A stretch of DNA of 64,000 nt from Paramixta manurensis (GTDB taxonomy: Bacteria > Pseudomonadota > Gammaproteobacteria > Enterobacterales > Enterobacteriaceae), in assembly GCF_013285385.1 (NCBI RefSeq), contig NZ_CP054212.1, positions 4,092,001-4,156,000 of the forward strand, written 5' to 3'. The notes below the pieces were generated by a model, which saw only the letters and a list, made by a program, of their open reading frames with translations, made no database searches and had not been told where the DNA came from. How positions within the stretch are numbered: the stretch's first letter is position 1; each line of letters starts with the position of its first letter. Shown here piece after piece: positions 8,796-17,922 of the stretch. The translations under genes were made by a program, and so were the position numbers.

Positions 8796-9800
8796 TTAAC
8801 GCGAAGCGTTAGTCGGCGTTTTCATATAGCGGAAAAAATCGCTATCCGGGCTTAATACCATCACATCCTGACCAGATTTGAAGCTGTTCTCGTAGGCACG
8901 CAGACTACGAATGAATGCATAGAAATCCGGATCTTGGCTAAAGGCATCGGCAAACAGTTTGGCAGATTCCGCATCGCCTTCACCGCGCGTAATCAACGCC
9001 TGACGCTGAGCCTCCGCCAGGGTACGGGTTACTTCGTAATCCGCTGAGGCGCGCAGTTTTTCCGCTTCCTCCTGCCCCTGAGAACGCTGGCTACGGGCCA
9101 CCGCTTCACGCTCAGCGCGCATACGATTATAAATCGCATCCGACACTTCAGTTGGCAGGTTGATCTGCTTAATCCGCACATCCACGACCTGAATACCTAA
9201 TGCCGCCATGCTGTTTGGATTTGGCGCCGGTTCGCTACTGTTGGTTTCACGCTCAACACGTGCCGCTGCGCTGGCGATAGCATCATCCGCTGCCGGTGTT
9301 TCCACTTCGTCGTCACGACCGGCGCTACCGGTATTCAATGCATCGCGAACATCGGTCGTTAAACGACCGCGCGAATCGGTCACAATATCCTTCACATCCA
9401 AACGGCCAATTTCAGAACGCAGACGGTCACTGAATTTGCGTTTCAGCAGCACTTCTGCCTGAGAAACATCGCCGCCGCCGGTCGCCAAATAATAACGACT
9501 AAAATCGCTGATACGCCATTTGATATACGAATCCACGATCAGGTCTTTTTTCTCTTTGGTGACAAAGCGATCGGCCTGGTTATCCATAGTTTGGATACGG
9601 GCATCCAGTGTCTTCACCGACTCCAGAAAAGGGATTTTGAAGTGCAGGCCTGGCGCATACACTAACGGCTTATTTTCATCGTCGCGCAGCACTTTACCGA
9701 AACGCAGCACAATTCCACGCTGCCCTTCTTGCACCACAAATAACGACGTGTAAAGCCCCACCAGCACCACAATTAATAATACGATTAATGGCTTACGCAT
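8796..9800 (-). CDS. hflC: HflC, subunit of the HflKC membrane complex
   Basis: 334-residue prohibitin/SPFH-domain protein, same length as E. coli. An N-terminal membrane anchor (about 4-20) is followed by the SPFH/Band-7 domain and a charged coiled coil (about 220-290, including RAEREAVARSQRSQGQEEAEKL split over helices). With HflK it forms a large periplasmic-side cage around the FtsH protease and modulates its access to membrane substrates. It starts three bases after the hflK stop, indicating translational coupling. There is an insertion of acidic/Ala residues around 140-165 relative to the core fold, common in enteric HflC. Confidence 0.97.
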   Translation of the reverse strand: MRKPLIVLLIVVLVGLYTSLFVVQEGQRGIVLRFGKVLRDDENKPLVYAPGLHFKIPFLESVKTLDARIQTMDNQADRFVTKEKKDLIVDSYIKWRISDFSRYYLATGGGDVSQAEVLLKRKFSDRLRSEIGRLDVKDIVTDSRGRLTTDVRDALNTGSAGRDDEVETPAADDAIASAAARVERETNSSEPAPNPNSMAALGIQVVDVRIKQINLPTEVSDAIYNRMRAEREAVARSQRSQGQEEAEKLRASADYEVTRTLAEAQRQALITRGEGDAESAKLFADAFSQDPDFYAFIRSLRAYENSFKSGQDVMVLSPDSDFFRYMKTPTNASR

Positions 9801-9803
9801 CGT

Positions 9804-11060
9804 TTACTCTCTCCCTTCGCGCTGAGTGTCATTGCGCTGAGCATTCGCCCGACGCTGGTCCATAATGTCATCCGGACTGAATGACGAACTACTGCTGGCG
9901 TTAGAGTTGCTGGCGGAAGACGGCGGTAAACGCATTAAGTCATCATTCCCGCTATTATCCTGCGCATTGCGCGCGGAAGCCGTCGGTTTACTGCTACGCA
10001 GCAACTGATCCAGCGGCAATACCATCAGATTGTTACTCTTATCATTAACCAGGACTTTACGTGTATGGCTCAACACGCGCTCCATGGTTTCGATATACAG
10101 ACGCTCACGGGTAATTTCCGGCGCGGCTTTATATTCAGGCAGGATTTTGGCGAAACGCGCAACCTCACCTTGCGCTTCCAGCACCGTGCGGGCTTTATAC
10201 GCACGGCTCTCTTCCAAAATACGCTGGGCCTGACCGTTAGCACGTGGCTGGACTTCGTTAGCGTAGGCTTCCGCTTCGCGCACGTACTGCTCGCGGTTTT
10301 CTCGCGCGGCAATCGCGTCATCAAAGGCGGCTTTTACCTCTTCCGGCGGCCGGGCAGCCTGGAAGTTGACGTCCAGCACGGTAATCCCCATATCATACGG
10401 ACGGATGGTGCTTTCAATCTCACGCTGGGTTTCGCTACGAATAACGGTACGCCCTTCGGTTAAAATACGATCCATGCTGGAGCGACCAATGACACCGCGC
10501 AACGCGCTGTCGGTGGCCTGGCTCAGACTATCGTCGGCGCTGGTCACGGCAAACAAGTAGCGTGCCGGATCGGTCACGCGGTACTGCACGTTCATTTCGA
10601 CACGCACCACGTTCTCATCCGAAGTCAGCATCACACCGCTGGCGGCTAATTCGCGCACCGCTTCAACGTTCACCGCACGAACTCTATCAATGAAAGTCGG
10701 CTTCCAGTTCAGACCAGGCTCAACCAAATGGCTAAATTTCCCAAAGCGGGTTACCACGCCGCGCTCGGCCTCTTTAATGGTGTAAAAACCGCTCGCTGCC
10801 CAAATTACTACCGCAGCAACCACCACAATACCTGCCAGTTTGCCACCGGTGCCGGATGAGCGCTGACCGCCATTGTTATCGTTATTCTTGCCACCGCCCA
10901 GTCCGCCAAGTTTTTTACTCAGCTTACGGAAGATATCATCAAGATCCGGAGGTCCCTGATCACGGCCTCCTTTATTTCCCCCAGAGTTGCCGCCTTGATT
11001 ATTGCTGCTTCCCCACGGGTCGCGGTCCTGTCCGTTCTTGCCGGGCTGATTCCACGCCAT
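9804..11060 (-). CDS. hflK: HflK, subunit of the HflKC membrane complex
   Basis: 418-residue SPFH protein with a Gly/Asn/Asp-rich cytoplasmic N-terminal tail (about 1-75), a single membrane span (about 77-97), the Band-7 domain, a coiled coil and a Ser/Asn-rich low-complexity C terminus. It partners HflC in the FtsH-HflKC holo-complex. It is directly followed by hflC; about 120 bases separate it from hflX upstream. Confidence 0.97.
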   Translation of the reverse strand: MAWNQPGKNGQDRDPWGSSNNQGGNSGGNKGGRDQGPPDLDDIFRKLSKKLGGLGGGKNNDNNGGQRSSGTGGKLAGIVVVAAVVIWAASGFYTIKEAERGVVTRFGKFSHLVEPGLNWKPTFIDRVRAVNVEAVRELAASGVMLTSDENVVRVEMNVQYRVTDPARYLFAVTSADDSLSQATDSALRGVIGRSSMDRILTEGRTVIRSETQREIESTIRPYDMGITVLDVNFQAARPPEEVKAAFDDAIAARENREQYVREAEAYANEVQPRANGQAQRILEESRAYKARTVLEAQGEVARFAKILPEYKAAPEITRERLYIETMERVLSHTRKVLVNDKSNNLMVLPLDQLLRSSKPTASARNAQDNSGNDDLMRLPPSSASNSNASSSSSFSPDDIMDQRRANAQRNDTQREGRE

Positions 11061-11184
11061 GTTTATACTCCATTAATTGTGTGTGCGGTGGTATCCCACG
11101 CCGGGATACACGTTCAGGCAACATCAGTCAAACTACCCCGTACCTCTCCAGGCTGCAGCAATATTGTTTATGCCGCACCCCAAA

Positions 11185-12471
11185 TTATTTCGGGTAGATA
11201 TAATCCACCAGCGCCGGTTCCTGTTTACACAAACGGCGCCAGTCAACAACCGGCATACGCACGTGTAACCCTACGCTGCCATCTTCTTCATTCCACTCTT
11301 GCTCTATCGCCTGAAGCTGATAAAAACGGCTGCGAAGCCGCCCCGCTTCAGGCGGTAGACGTAAATCATACTGCGCAATTTCGCCCGCTAAACGTTCGGT
11401 TAATGCCTGGTATAACAGCGACACACCGAGACCAGTTTGTGCAGAAAGCCAGACGCGAACCGGCAAATTTTCATCATTGCGATCAATACGCGGCTCAAAC
11501 CCTTCCAACATATCAATCTTATTCATCACCAACAGCGTCGGAATCTCATCGGCCTCGATCTCTTCCAACACGCTATCTACCGCTTCGATATTTTCATCAA
11601 CGCGCAGATCGGCGGCATCAATCACATGCAATAGCAGCGTTGCTTGCCGCGTTTCTTGTAACGTGGCTTTAAACGCCGCCACTAAATCATGCGGCAAGTG
11701 ACGGATAAAACCGACCGTATCGGCCAACACCACTTCCCCCACATCCGCCACATCCAGACGACGTAGCGTGGGGTCAAGAGTTGCAAACAGTTGGTCAGCC
11801 GCATAAACATCCGCAGCGGTAATACAGTTAAACAGCGTGGATTTACCGGCGTTGGTATAACCAACCAGCGATACCGTAGGGACATCAGCCTTAGCTCGCG
11901 CCTGCCGTCCCTGATCGCGCTGTTTTTCAACGCGCTCCAGGCGGGAAAGAATTTGGCTGATACGGTTACGCAGTAAGCGGCGATCCGTTTCAAGCTGCGT
12001 TTCGCCGGGGCCGCGTAAACCAATACCGCCTTTTTGACGTTCCAGGTGCGTCCATCCGCGCACCAGGCGCGTAGCAAGATGGCGCAACTGTGCCAGCTCG
12101 ACCTGTAATTTACCCTCGTGGGTACGGGCGCGCTGAGCGAAAATATCAAGGATAAGTCCGGTGCGATCAATCACCCGGCACTCGCACAGACGCTCAAGAT
12201 TACGCTCTTGAGCCGGGGTTAAGGCGTGATCAAATAACACCACCGATGCGCCGCTGGATTTTACCGCATCGGCAATTTCAACTGCCTTTCCTTCACCGAC
12301 AAAATATTTGGGATGTGGCGCTTTGCGGCTTCCTGTGACTACGCGCAGCGCTTCGACGCCAGCGGATGAGACCAGCGCTTCAAACTCTTGCAGGTCTTCC
12401 GTATCTTTGTCTTGCGAGAAATAGATGTGTACCAGTACGGCCTGCTCACCGGCATCATAACGGTCAAACAA
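11185..12471 (-). CDS. hflX: Ribosome-associated GTPase HflX
   Basis: 428-residue Obg-HflX superfamily GTPase. The N-terminal HflX domain (about 1-190, with the Gly-rich GIGLRGPGETQLETDRR) precedes the G domain with GYTNAGKST (G1), DTVGF (G3) and NKID (G4), and a small C-terminal domain. HflX splits stalled or heat-damaged 70S ribosomes. It is part of the hfq-hflX-hflK-hflC cluster. An 11-bp inverted repeat lies in the gap to hfq. Confidence 0.97.
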   Translation of the reverse strand: MFDRYDAGEQAVLVHIYFSQDKDTEDLQEFEALVSSAGVEALRVVTGSRKAPHPKYFVGEGKAVEIADAVKSSGASVVLFDHALTPAQERNLERLCECRVIDRTGLILDIFAQRARTHEGKLQVELAQLRHLATRLVRGWTHLERQKGGIGLRGPGETQLETDRRLLRNRISQILSRLERVEKQRDQGRQARAKADVPTVSLVGYTNAGKSTLFNCITAADVYAADQLFATLDPTLRRLDVADVGEVVLADTVGFIRHLPHDLVAAFKATLQETRQATLLLHVIDAADLRVDENIEAVDSVLEEIEADEIPTLLVMNKIDMLEGFEPRIDRNDENLPVRVWLSAQTGLGVSLLYQALTERLAGEIAQYDLRLPPEAGRLRSRFYQLQAIEQEWNEEDGSVGLHVRMPVVDWRRLCKQEPALVDYIYPK

Positions 12472-12495
12472 GCTTCAACCTCTCTAAAATAGACA

Positions 12496-12534
12496 CCATA
12501 ACGAGGAAAAAGCAGTTGCTATCCCTCGTTATGG
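12496..12534 (-). terminator. Inverted repeat between hfq and hflX
   Basis: Perfect 11-bp arms CCATAACGAGG and CCTCGTTATGG with a 17-base loop, in the 80-base gap between hfq and hflX. The minus-strand transcript continues with TGTCTATTTT, so it may act as a partial hfq terminator or as a processing or stability element that lets some messages read into hflX. Confidence 0.55.
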
Positions 12535-12551
12535 CTGTGCGGTCATGGCGC

Positions 12552-12863
12552 TTATTCAGCGTTATCACCGTCTTGTTGCGGCTGCGATGACGCTGCCGGG
12601 TTAGTACCGCCGTGATGATAGTTATTGCTACCGCCACCCGCATTATTGCTATGGTGGGAGACAGGACGGGACGGAACCACGGTCGAGATCGCGTGCTTAT
12701 ACACCATCTGGCTAACCGTGTTTTTCAACAAAATGACAAACTGATCGAAAGACTCAATCTGACCCTGCAGTTTGATACCATTCACCAAATAAATCGAAAC
12801 CGGAACACGTTCACGACGCAGCGCGTTCAAGAACGGATCTTGTAATGATTGCCCCTTAGCCAT
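12552..12863 (-). CDS. hfq: RNA chaperone Hfq
   Basis: 103-residue Sm-like protein. Residues 1-65 form the Sm fold with the conserved NGIKLQGQIESFDQFVILL (Sm1) and YKHAISTVVPSR (Sm2, proximal-face YKH). The remainder is a His/Asn/Gly-rich disordered tail ending in acidic residues DGDNAE. The hexamer pairs small RNAs with mRNAs. Located between miaA and hflX as in other gammaproteobacteria. Confidence 0.99.
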   Translation of the reverse strand: MAKGQSLQDPFLNALRRERVPVSIYLVNGIKLQGQIESFDQFVILLKNTVSQMVYKHAISTVVPSRPVSHHSNNAGGGSNNYHHGGTNPAASSQPQQDGDNAE

Positions 12864-12966
12864 TCTATCTTTTCCTTATATGCTTGTTGTTTATTACTTA
12901 AGAACCCTGCGGCTCTGAAATACAGCGTAAAAAATTTGCGCACGATAACGGATCAATTGTACACAA

Positions 12967-13917
12967 TCACCCATGCTTCGCACTAAGAACCTGTAATACC
13001 GCATCACGCGCTAAATCAGGACGTTCGGCGTCAAGCCAGTGAACATTCTGCCAACCGCGTAACCAGGTAATCTGGCGTTTAGCAAGCTGCCGGGTCGCGC
13101 AAATTCCTCGATAAACCATTTCATCGTAATCAATCTCGCCGGACAAATATGACCACATCTGGCGATAACCAACACAGCGAATGGAAGGCAAATCCGTATG
13201 CAAATCACCCCGAGCAAACAGGCTCCGGGCCTCCGTTTCAAAACCTGACGCTAACATTTGTTCAAAACGAAGCGCAATGCGCTGATGTAACAGTTCACGA
13301 CTCGCCGGAGCGATAGCAAATTGGTACACCTCGTAGGGCAGTGCTTCGCCCGAAGTTTTAGTCAGTTCTGTTAAAGTTTTACCTGAAATGAAAAAAACTT
13401 CCAGTGCTCGCGAAAGTCTCTGCGGATCATTCGGATGAATACGACTCCCCGCAGTGGGATCTATTTCACATAACTGACGGTGAAGCGCTTCCCACCCCTT
13501 TTCAGACGCCATTTGCTCAATACGCTGACGCACCTGTGGATCGGCCGAGGGCAACGGCGACAACCCTTCAAGTAACGCCTTGTAGTAGAGCATCGTTCCA
13601 CCAACAAGCAACGGAATTCGCCCTGAACGGGTGATTTCCGCCATTTCTGCCAACGCATCCCGTCGAAACTCCGCCGCTGAATAAGCTTCAGAAGGATCGC
13701 GGATGTCCAGCAAACGATGGGGAGCCTGCGCTAACTCCTGTGCAGAGGGTTTAGCGGTGCCAATATCCATTCCCCGATAAATGAGGGCGGAATCAACACT
13801 TATCAACTCAACCGGCAAAATTTTACGCAACGCAATCGCCAACGCGGTTTTACCGGAGGCCGTCGGCCCCATCAAGAAAATTGCCTTAGGCCGGCTCGCC
13901 GTCGTACTTTCACTCAT
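12967..13917 (-). CDS. miaA: tRNA A37 dimethylallyltransferase
   Basis: 316-residue P-loop enzyme that transfers dimethylallyl to A37 of tRNAs reading UNN codons, the first step of ms2i6A synthesis. The Walker A MGPTASGKT, the DSALIYRGMDIGTAKP substrate loop and the C-terminal RQLAKRQITWLR helix are intact. The first codons overlap the mutL 3' end by eight bases, so translation is probably coupled to mutL. In E. coli further promoters for hfq lie within miaA; I did not try to place them here. Confidence 0.98.
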   Translation of the reverse strand: MSESTTASRPKAIFLMGPTASGKTALAIALRKILPVELISVDSALIYRGMDIGTAKPSAQELAQAPHRLLDIRDPSEAYSAAEFRRDALAEMAEITRSGRIPLLVGGTMLYYKALLEGLSPLPSADPQVRQRIEQMASEKGWEALHRQLCEIDPTAGSRIHPNDPQRLSRALEVFFISGKTLTELTKTSGEALPYEVYQFAIAPASRELLHQRIALRFEQMLASGFETEARSLFARGDLHTDLPSIRCVGYRQMWSYLSGEIDYDEMVYRGICATRQLAKRQITWLRGWQNVHWLDAERPDLARDAVLQVLSAKHG

Positions 13918-15745
13918 GCTTCAGGGCGCCCAACGCCATCTCAATATCAATCGGTTGCAACAGACCGGAAGGCGGCATTTTCAACAACTGCGGACAAAGG
14001 CGTTCAACCTCCGCCAGCACTGTGATCGCCTGCGAGTGACTCCAACGCGGATGCTGAACTGCCGTATGGCACGCCAGCCACTGTGCTAGCTGGGTTGGCG
14101 AGACATCCTGCTGCCGGGCGAGATAGCCTAACAGTTCTGGAATCAAGATTTGTAAATTTTGTTGGCGCAATGGTAAAGGAACCGCGCGTAACGTCACATG
14201 CTGAGCATCTGCCTGTACATCAATGCCCATTAACGCCAGTAGATCCGCATAGCGATTGATCGCTTCGCGTTCTGACTTTTCAATTTTTAGCCGTACCGGG
14301 ATTAATAGCGGCTGCGGCTTCAATCCATCGTTACCGGGCACCAGTTGCGCCTGCATTAACCAACGTTCCGCGACCGGGAGCGCCAACAGCGCCAACCCCT
14401 CTCCTCGCTCCAGCACCGCATAATGTTCATGCACCACGGTCAACACCCGACCAAAGCTTTGCGTATGGCCGCGTAACGGCGCTTCCTGCGGCATAGCGGG
14501 CTTTGGCGGTGCCTCTTTCTTTACCGACGGCAACTCGCGCTCGCGCGCTGGCGAGGGCGGCGTTTGCAGCAGTTGTTGATAAACCGCGCCTTCCCGCTTC
14601 TGATAACCGGTGTCCTGACGTGACCAGCCCGCCGTACCGCCTGAAGCTTTCACCGCCGGGGCCGAGAACTGGTTACTGCCCGCCGCCTGGCGGTTCTCCG
14701 GTTGCCAGCGAGGCGCCGACATCGTAGTTAACGGCAGGCTTTCTTTACCGCTCTCTTGTAACACGCTCACCACGCCCTGATAGATAAAATCATGCACCAG
14801 CCGCGACTGGTGAAAACGGACTTCATGTTTAGCCGGATGCACATTCACATCCACTTGATGCGGATCGATCTCAAGGTAGAGCACATAGGCCGGTTGCTGT
14901 TCATCGCCCAACTTATCCTGATAAGCCTGGCGGATAGCATGGTTGATCAGCTTGTCGCGCATCATGCGCCCATTGACGTAGCAGCATTGCAGGTCATTCA
15001 CCTGGCGAGAACCCGCCGGATCGGCCACCCAACCACGCAAGGTCAAATCGCCATGTTGCCACTCAATCGCTAACGCATGCTCCATAAACGGGGTGCCACA
15101 TATCGCTCCCAGGCGACGCAGACGCTGATTTTCATCGGTCGCGCCGCGATACTGACGCACCAGTTTGCCGTTGTGAGTGAGTGAAATCGCTACATCAAAA
15201 CGCGCCAGCGCAATGCGCCGAATCACTTCATCAATATGGGTAAATTCGGTTTTTTCAGTGCGCATAAATTTGCGGCGCGCGGGGGTATTGTAAAACAGAT
15301 CCAGCACCTCTAGCGTGGTACCGGTCGGATGCGCGGCGGGTTTTACCGTTACCGCCATCTCACGCCCTTCGGCGTAAGCTTGCCAGGCTTCACTCTGTTC
15401 GGCAGTGCGCGAAGTGAGGGTTAAACGCGAGACAGAACTAATACTGGCCAACGCCTCACCGCGAAAGCCAAGGCTCATGATCGCTTCAAGATCGTCAAGC
15501 GAAGCGATTTTACTGGTTGCATGACGCGCCAGCGCCATGGCCAATTCGTCTTTCTGAATACCACAACCGTTGTCGCGGATACGAATCAGCTTAGCGCCGC
15601 CCTTTTCGATATCAATCTCTATTCGCGTCGCGCCTGCGTCAAGGCTGTTTTCCACCAGTTCTTTCACTACCGACGCCGGACGCTCAACCACCTCGCCAGC
15701 GGCGATCTGGTTAGCTAACTGTGGCGGCAAAACCTGAATGGGCAT
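13910..15745 (-). CDS. mutL: DNA mismatch repair protein MutL
   Basis: 611-residue GHKL ATPase that links MutS recognition to MutH and UvrD. The N-terminal ATPase has VVKELVENSLDAGA, IRDNGCGI and GFRGEALASISSV. A Pro/Ala/Ser-rich linker covers about 335-425 and the C-terminal dimerisation domain follows. As in other MutH-containing enterics, the endonuclease motif DQHAxxE is not seen. It begins 12 bases after the amiB stop and overlaps miaA at its end. Confidence 0.98.
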   Translation of the reverse strand: MPIQVLPPQLANQIAAGEVVERPASVVKELVENSLDAGATRIEIDIEKGGAKLIRIRDNGCGIQKDELAMALARHATSKIASLDDLEAIMSLGFRGEALASISSVSRLTLTSRTAEQSEAWQAYAEGREMAVTVKPAAHPTGTTLEVLDLFYNTPARRKFMRTEKTEFTHIDEVIRRIALARFDVAISLTHNGKLVRQYRGATDENQRLRRLGAICGTPFMEHALAIEWQHGDLTLRGWVADPAGSRQVNDLQCCYVNGRMMRDKLINHAIRQAYQDKLGDEQQPAYVLYLEIDPHQVDVNVHPAKHEVRFHQSRLVHDFIYQGVVSVLQESGKESLPLTTMSAPRWQPENRQAAGSNQFSAPAVKASGGTAGWSRQDTGYQKREGAVYQQLLQTPPSPARERELPSVKKEAPPKPAMPQEAPLRGHTQSFGRVLTVVHEHYAVLERGEGLALLALPVAERWLMQAQLVPGNDGLKPQPLLIPVRLKIEKSEREAINRYADLLALMGIDVQADAQHVTLRAVPLPLRQQNLQILIPELLGYLARQQDVSPTQLAQWLACHTAVQHPRWSHSQAITVLAEVERLCPQLLKMPPSGLLQPIDIEMALGALKHE

Positions 15746-15757
15746 GAGTGAATTTCC

Positions 15758-17449
15758 TCACGATGCCGGGATTTTCAGGGTTTGTCCCAACATCACATTA
15801 GACGATTTCATATTATTGGCCTGCATAATCGCTTTCGGGCTGACGCCATAGTGCGCGGCGATGGCGGTTAAAGAATCGCCGCGCACCACTTTATGCCGGG
15901 CCGGACGTTTTGCCGCGCTGGCGGTACTACTGGCACTGGCGCTGGCCGGCACCTTGAGCCGTTGCCCTACCCAGACGCCCGGCTTCTTCAGCTTATTGAG
16001 CGAAACCAGCGTGTTCACCGAAACGCCATATTTGGCGGCAATGCCGGAGAGCGTTTCTCCACGGGCCACTACGTGACGCTGGGTAGCGCCACTATAAGTG
16101 GAGGCTGCCGGAGCATCGTGGGTAATTGGGTTAACCGCCGCCGTGGACTCGAGCGGTCGGTTTTCCTCCTTTGGGACAGATTGTAACGGATGCGCCAGGA
16201 AGTAGTTACGCAGTCCTTTATAAATCGACTGGGCAATCTTCTCCTGATACGCGCTGCTGCCGAGCAGCCGCTCCTCCGAAGGGTTACTGATAAAACCGGT
16301 TTCCACCAACAGCGAGGGAATATCCGGCGAGCGCAAGACGCCCAGGCTGGCATGTTCAGGCAAGCGTTTATGTAGTGCGCCAACAATTTGAAGCTGTTGA
16401 ATAACTTTGACCGCCACATCATAGCCCACACGCTGCGAGTGACCGAACTGTAAATCCAATACCGCCTGGCTCAGGTAAGGATCGGCCTGGCTGTTAGCCA
16501 GCAAATCACCGGCGCCGCCCAGCAGTTCAGACTGTTTCTCATGCTGCTCCAGCCAGTTAGCCATTTCGCTATTAGCCCGCCGGTTAGATAACACCCATAC
16601 CGAGGCGCCGCGCGCGCTACGGTTAGGCGCCGCATCGGCGTGAATCGAAACCAGTACGTTGGCATTCTGCTTACGCGCCACTTCAGAACGCCCCATTACC
16701 GAAATAAAATAGTCGCCGTCACGCGTCAGTACGCCTTTGAACATCGGGTCATTATTCAGCAGCGTTTTAAGCTTCCGGGCGATGGCGATAGTGACGTTCT
16801 TCTCTTTCAGCCCATTCATTCCGCTCGCGCCGGGATCTTGACCGCCGTGTCCGGCATCAACCGCCACAATGACGGTATCCGTCGAGGTCGTCACTCGCCC
16901 GCCCGGCGCAACGCGCGTATTACCGCTACTGACCGAGGTAACTTGGTTAGCATCAAACGGATTACGAGCCGGTGCGGAAGAGGTAGACGCCGTGGAAGAG
17001 GAGGTAACCGGATTGCGCGTTACGGTTGATGACCGCGAGGTAGTGGTGCGTTGCGCCGTCTGCGTGCCGGTGATGGTAAACACCACCTGATAATTGTTGC
17101 CGTTACGCTGCGTCGAGGCGCGGGTTTTCCCCGGCTGCGTCAACTCGAACACCAGGCGAATACTCTGGCTATCTTTCGGCTGGCTATTGCGGATACGCTT
17201 CACCATATTATTGCCATTAAACGTCAATGGCAGCCCCTGAATGACCCCGGATTGGCGAATATCCAATACCACGCGCTCCGGGTTATGGAGGGGAAAGAAA
17301 CCATAAATCGGCTGGCCGCTAAAACTCAGTGTCACCGTGGCTTTACTGTCGCCATTAGCCACTTTGATATCCGACAAATTTGCCGCGAAAGCAGAACTGG
17401 AAACCAGACAAAGCGCCACTAACAGCCATGTTTTAAACCGCGCAATCAT
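15758..17449 (-). CDS. amiB: N-acetylmuramoyl-L-alanine amidase AmiB with two LysM domains
   Basis: Periplasmic murein amidase of 563 residues. A signal peptide (cut after SSAFA) precedes the AMIN domain (about 25-125), a Ser/Thr-rich linker, the zinc Amidase_3 domain with VDAGHGGQDPGA, KEKNVTIAIA and the VETGFISNPSEE motif, and two C-terminal LysM repeats (about 455-498 and 518-561). AmiB splits daughter-cell septa when activated by EnvC. The protein is over 100 residues longer than E. coli AmiB (445, from memory), mostly in the linker and the LysM region. Its start overlaps the tsaE stop by four bases. Confidence 0.96.
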   Translation of the reverse strand: MIARFKTWLLVALCLVSSSAFAANLSDIKVANGDSKATVTLSFSGQPIYGFFPLHNPERVVLDIRQSGVIQGLPLTFNGNNMVKRIRNSQPKDSQSIRLVFELTQPGKTRASTQRNGNNYQVVFTITGTQTAQRTTTSRSSTVTRNPVTSSSTASTSSAPARNPFDANQVTSVSSGNTRVAPGGRVTTSTDTVIVAVDAGHGGQDPGASGMNGLKEKNVTIAIARKLKTLLNNDPMFKGVLTRDGDYFISVMGRSEVARKQNANVLVSIHADAAPNRSARGASVWVLSNRRANSEMANWLEQHEKQSELLGGAGDLLANSQADPYLSQAVLDLQFGHSQRVGYDVAVKVIQQLQIVGALHKRLPEHASLGVLRSPDIPSLLVETGFISNPSEERLLGSSAYQEKIAQSIYKGLRNYFLAHPLQSVPKEENRPLESTAAVNPITHDAPAASTYSGATQRHVVARGETLSGIAAKYGVSVNTLVSLNKLKKPGVWVGQRLKVPASASASSTASAAKRPARHKVVRGDSLTAIAAHYGVSPKAIMQANNMKSSNVMLGQTLKIPAS

Positions 17450-17922
17450 GAACTTTCCTTGTTAGCATTAAGTTGCTGCAACATATCCGCTCCTGCCGGG
17501 GAAAGCGCTTCAATCTCCGCCTGCCGTGCATGACCAACATAGCTAAGCGTTAAAGCCAGATCGGGCGGCGGCAACATGCCGGCCCCTTTTTGCGGCCACT
17601 CAACCAGACACAACGCCTCGCCGGAAAAGTAATCCCGAATCCCCATAAACTCCAGTTCTTCCGGGTCCGCCAAGCGATACAGGTCGAAATGATAAACCTG
17701 ATGCCTTGCCAGTTGGTAAGGTTCCACCAAAGTATACGTTGGGCTTTTCACGTTGCCATCATGGCCCAGCGCCTGTAAAAAACCGCGGCTGAAAGTGGTT
17801 TTTCCCGCGCCTAAATCGCCATAAAGATAAATGACCGCCGCGCGGCTGCAAACGCGGGCCAGTTGGGCGCCCAATGCCAGAGTGGCCTGCTCATCAATTA
17901 ATGCGATAACACTGGTTTTCAT
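17446..17922 (-). CDS. tsaE: tRNA t6A biosynthesis ATPase TsaE
   Basis: 158-residue P-loop protein (YjeE family) with Walker A GDLGAGKTTFSRG, followed by the switch YTLVEPY and the Walker B-like LVEWPQKG. It works with TsaB and TsaD to make threonylcarbamoyl-adenosine 37. It overlaps nnr by four bases upstream and amiB by four bases downstream, a tightly coupled trio. Confidence 0.97.
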   Translation of the reverse strand: MKTSVIALIDEQATLALGAQLARVCSRAAVIYLYGDLGAGKTTFSRGFLQALGHDGNVKSPTYTLVEPYQLARHQVYHFDLYRLADPEELEFMGIRDYFSGEALCLVEWPQKGAGMLPPPDLALTLSYVGHARQAEIEALSPAGADMLQQLNANKESS

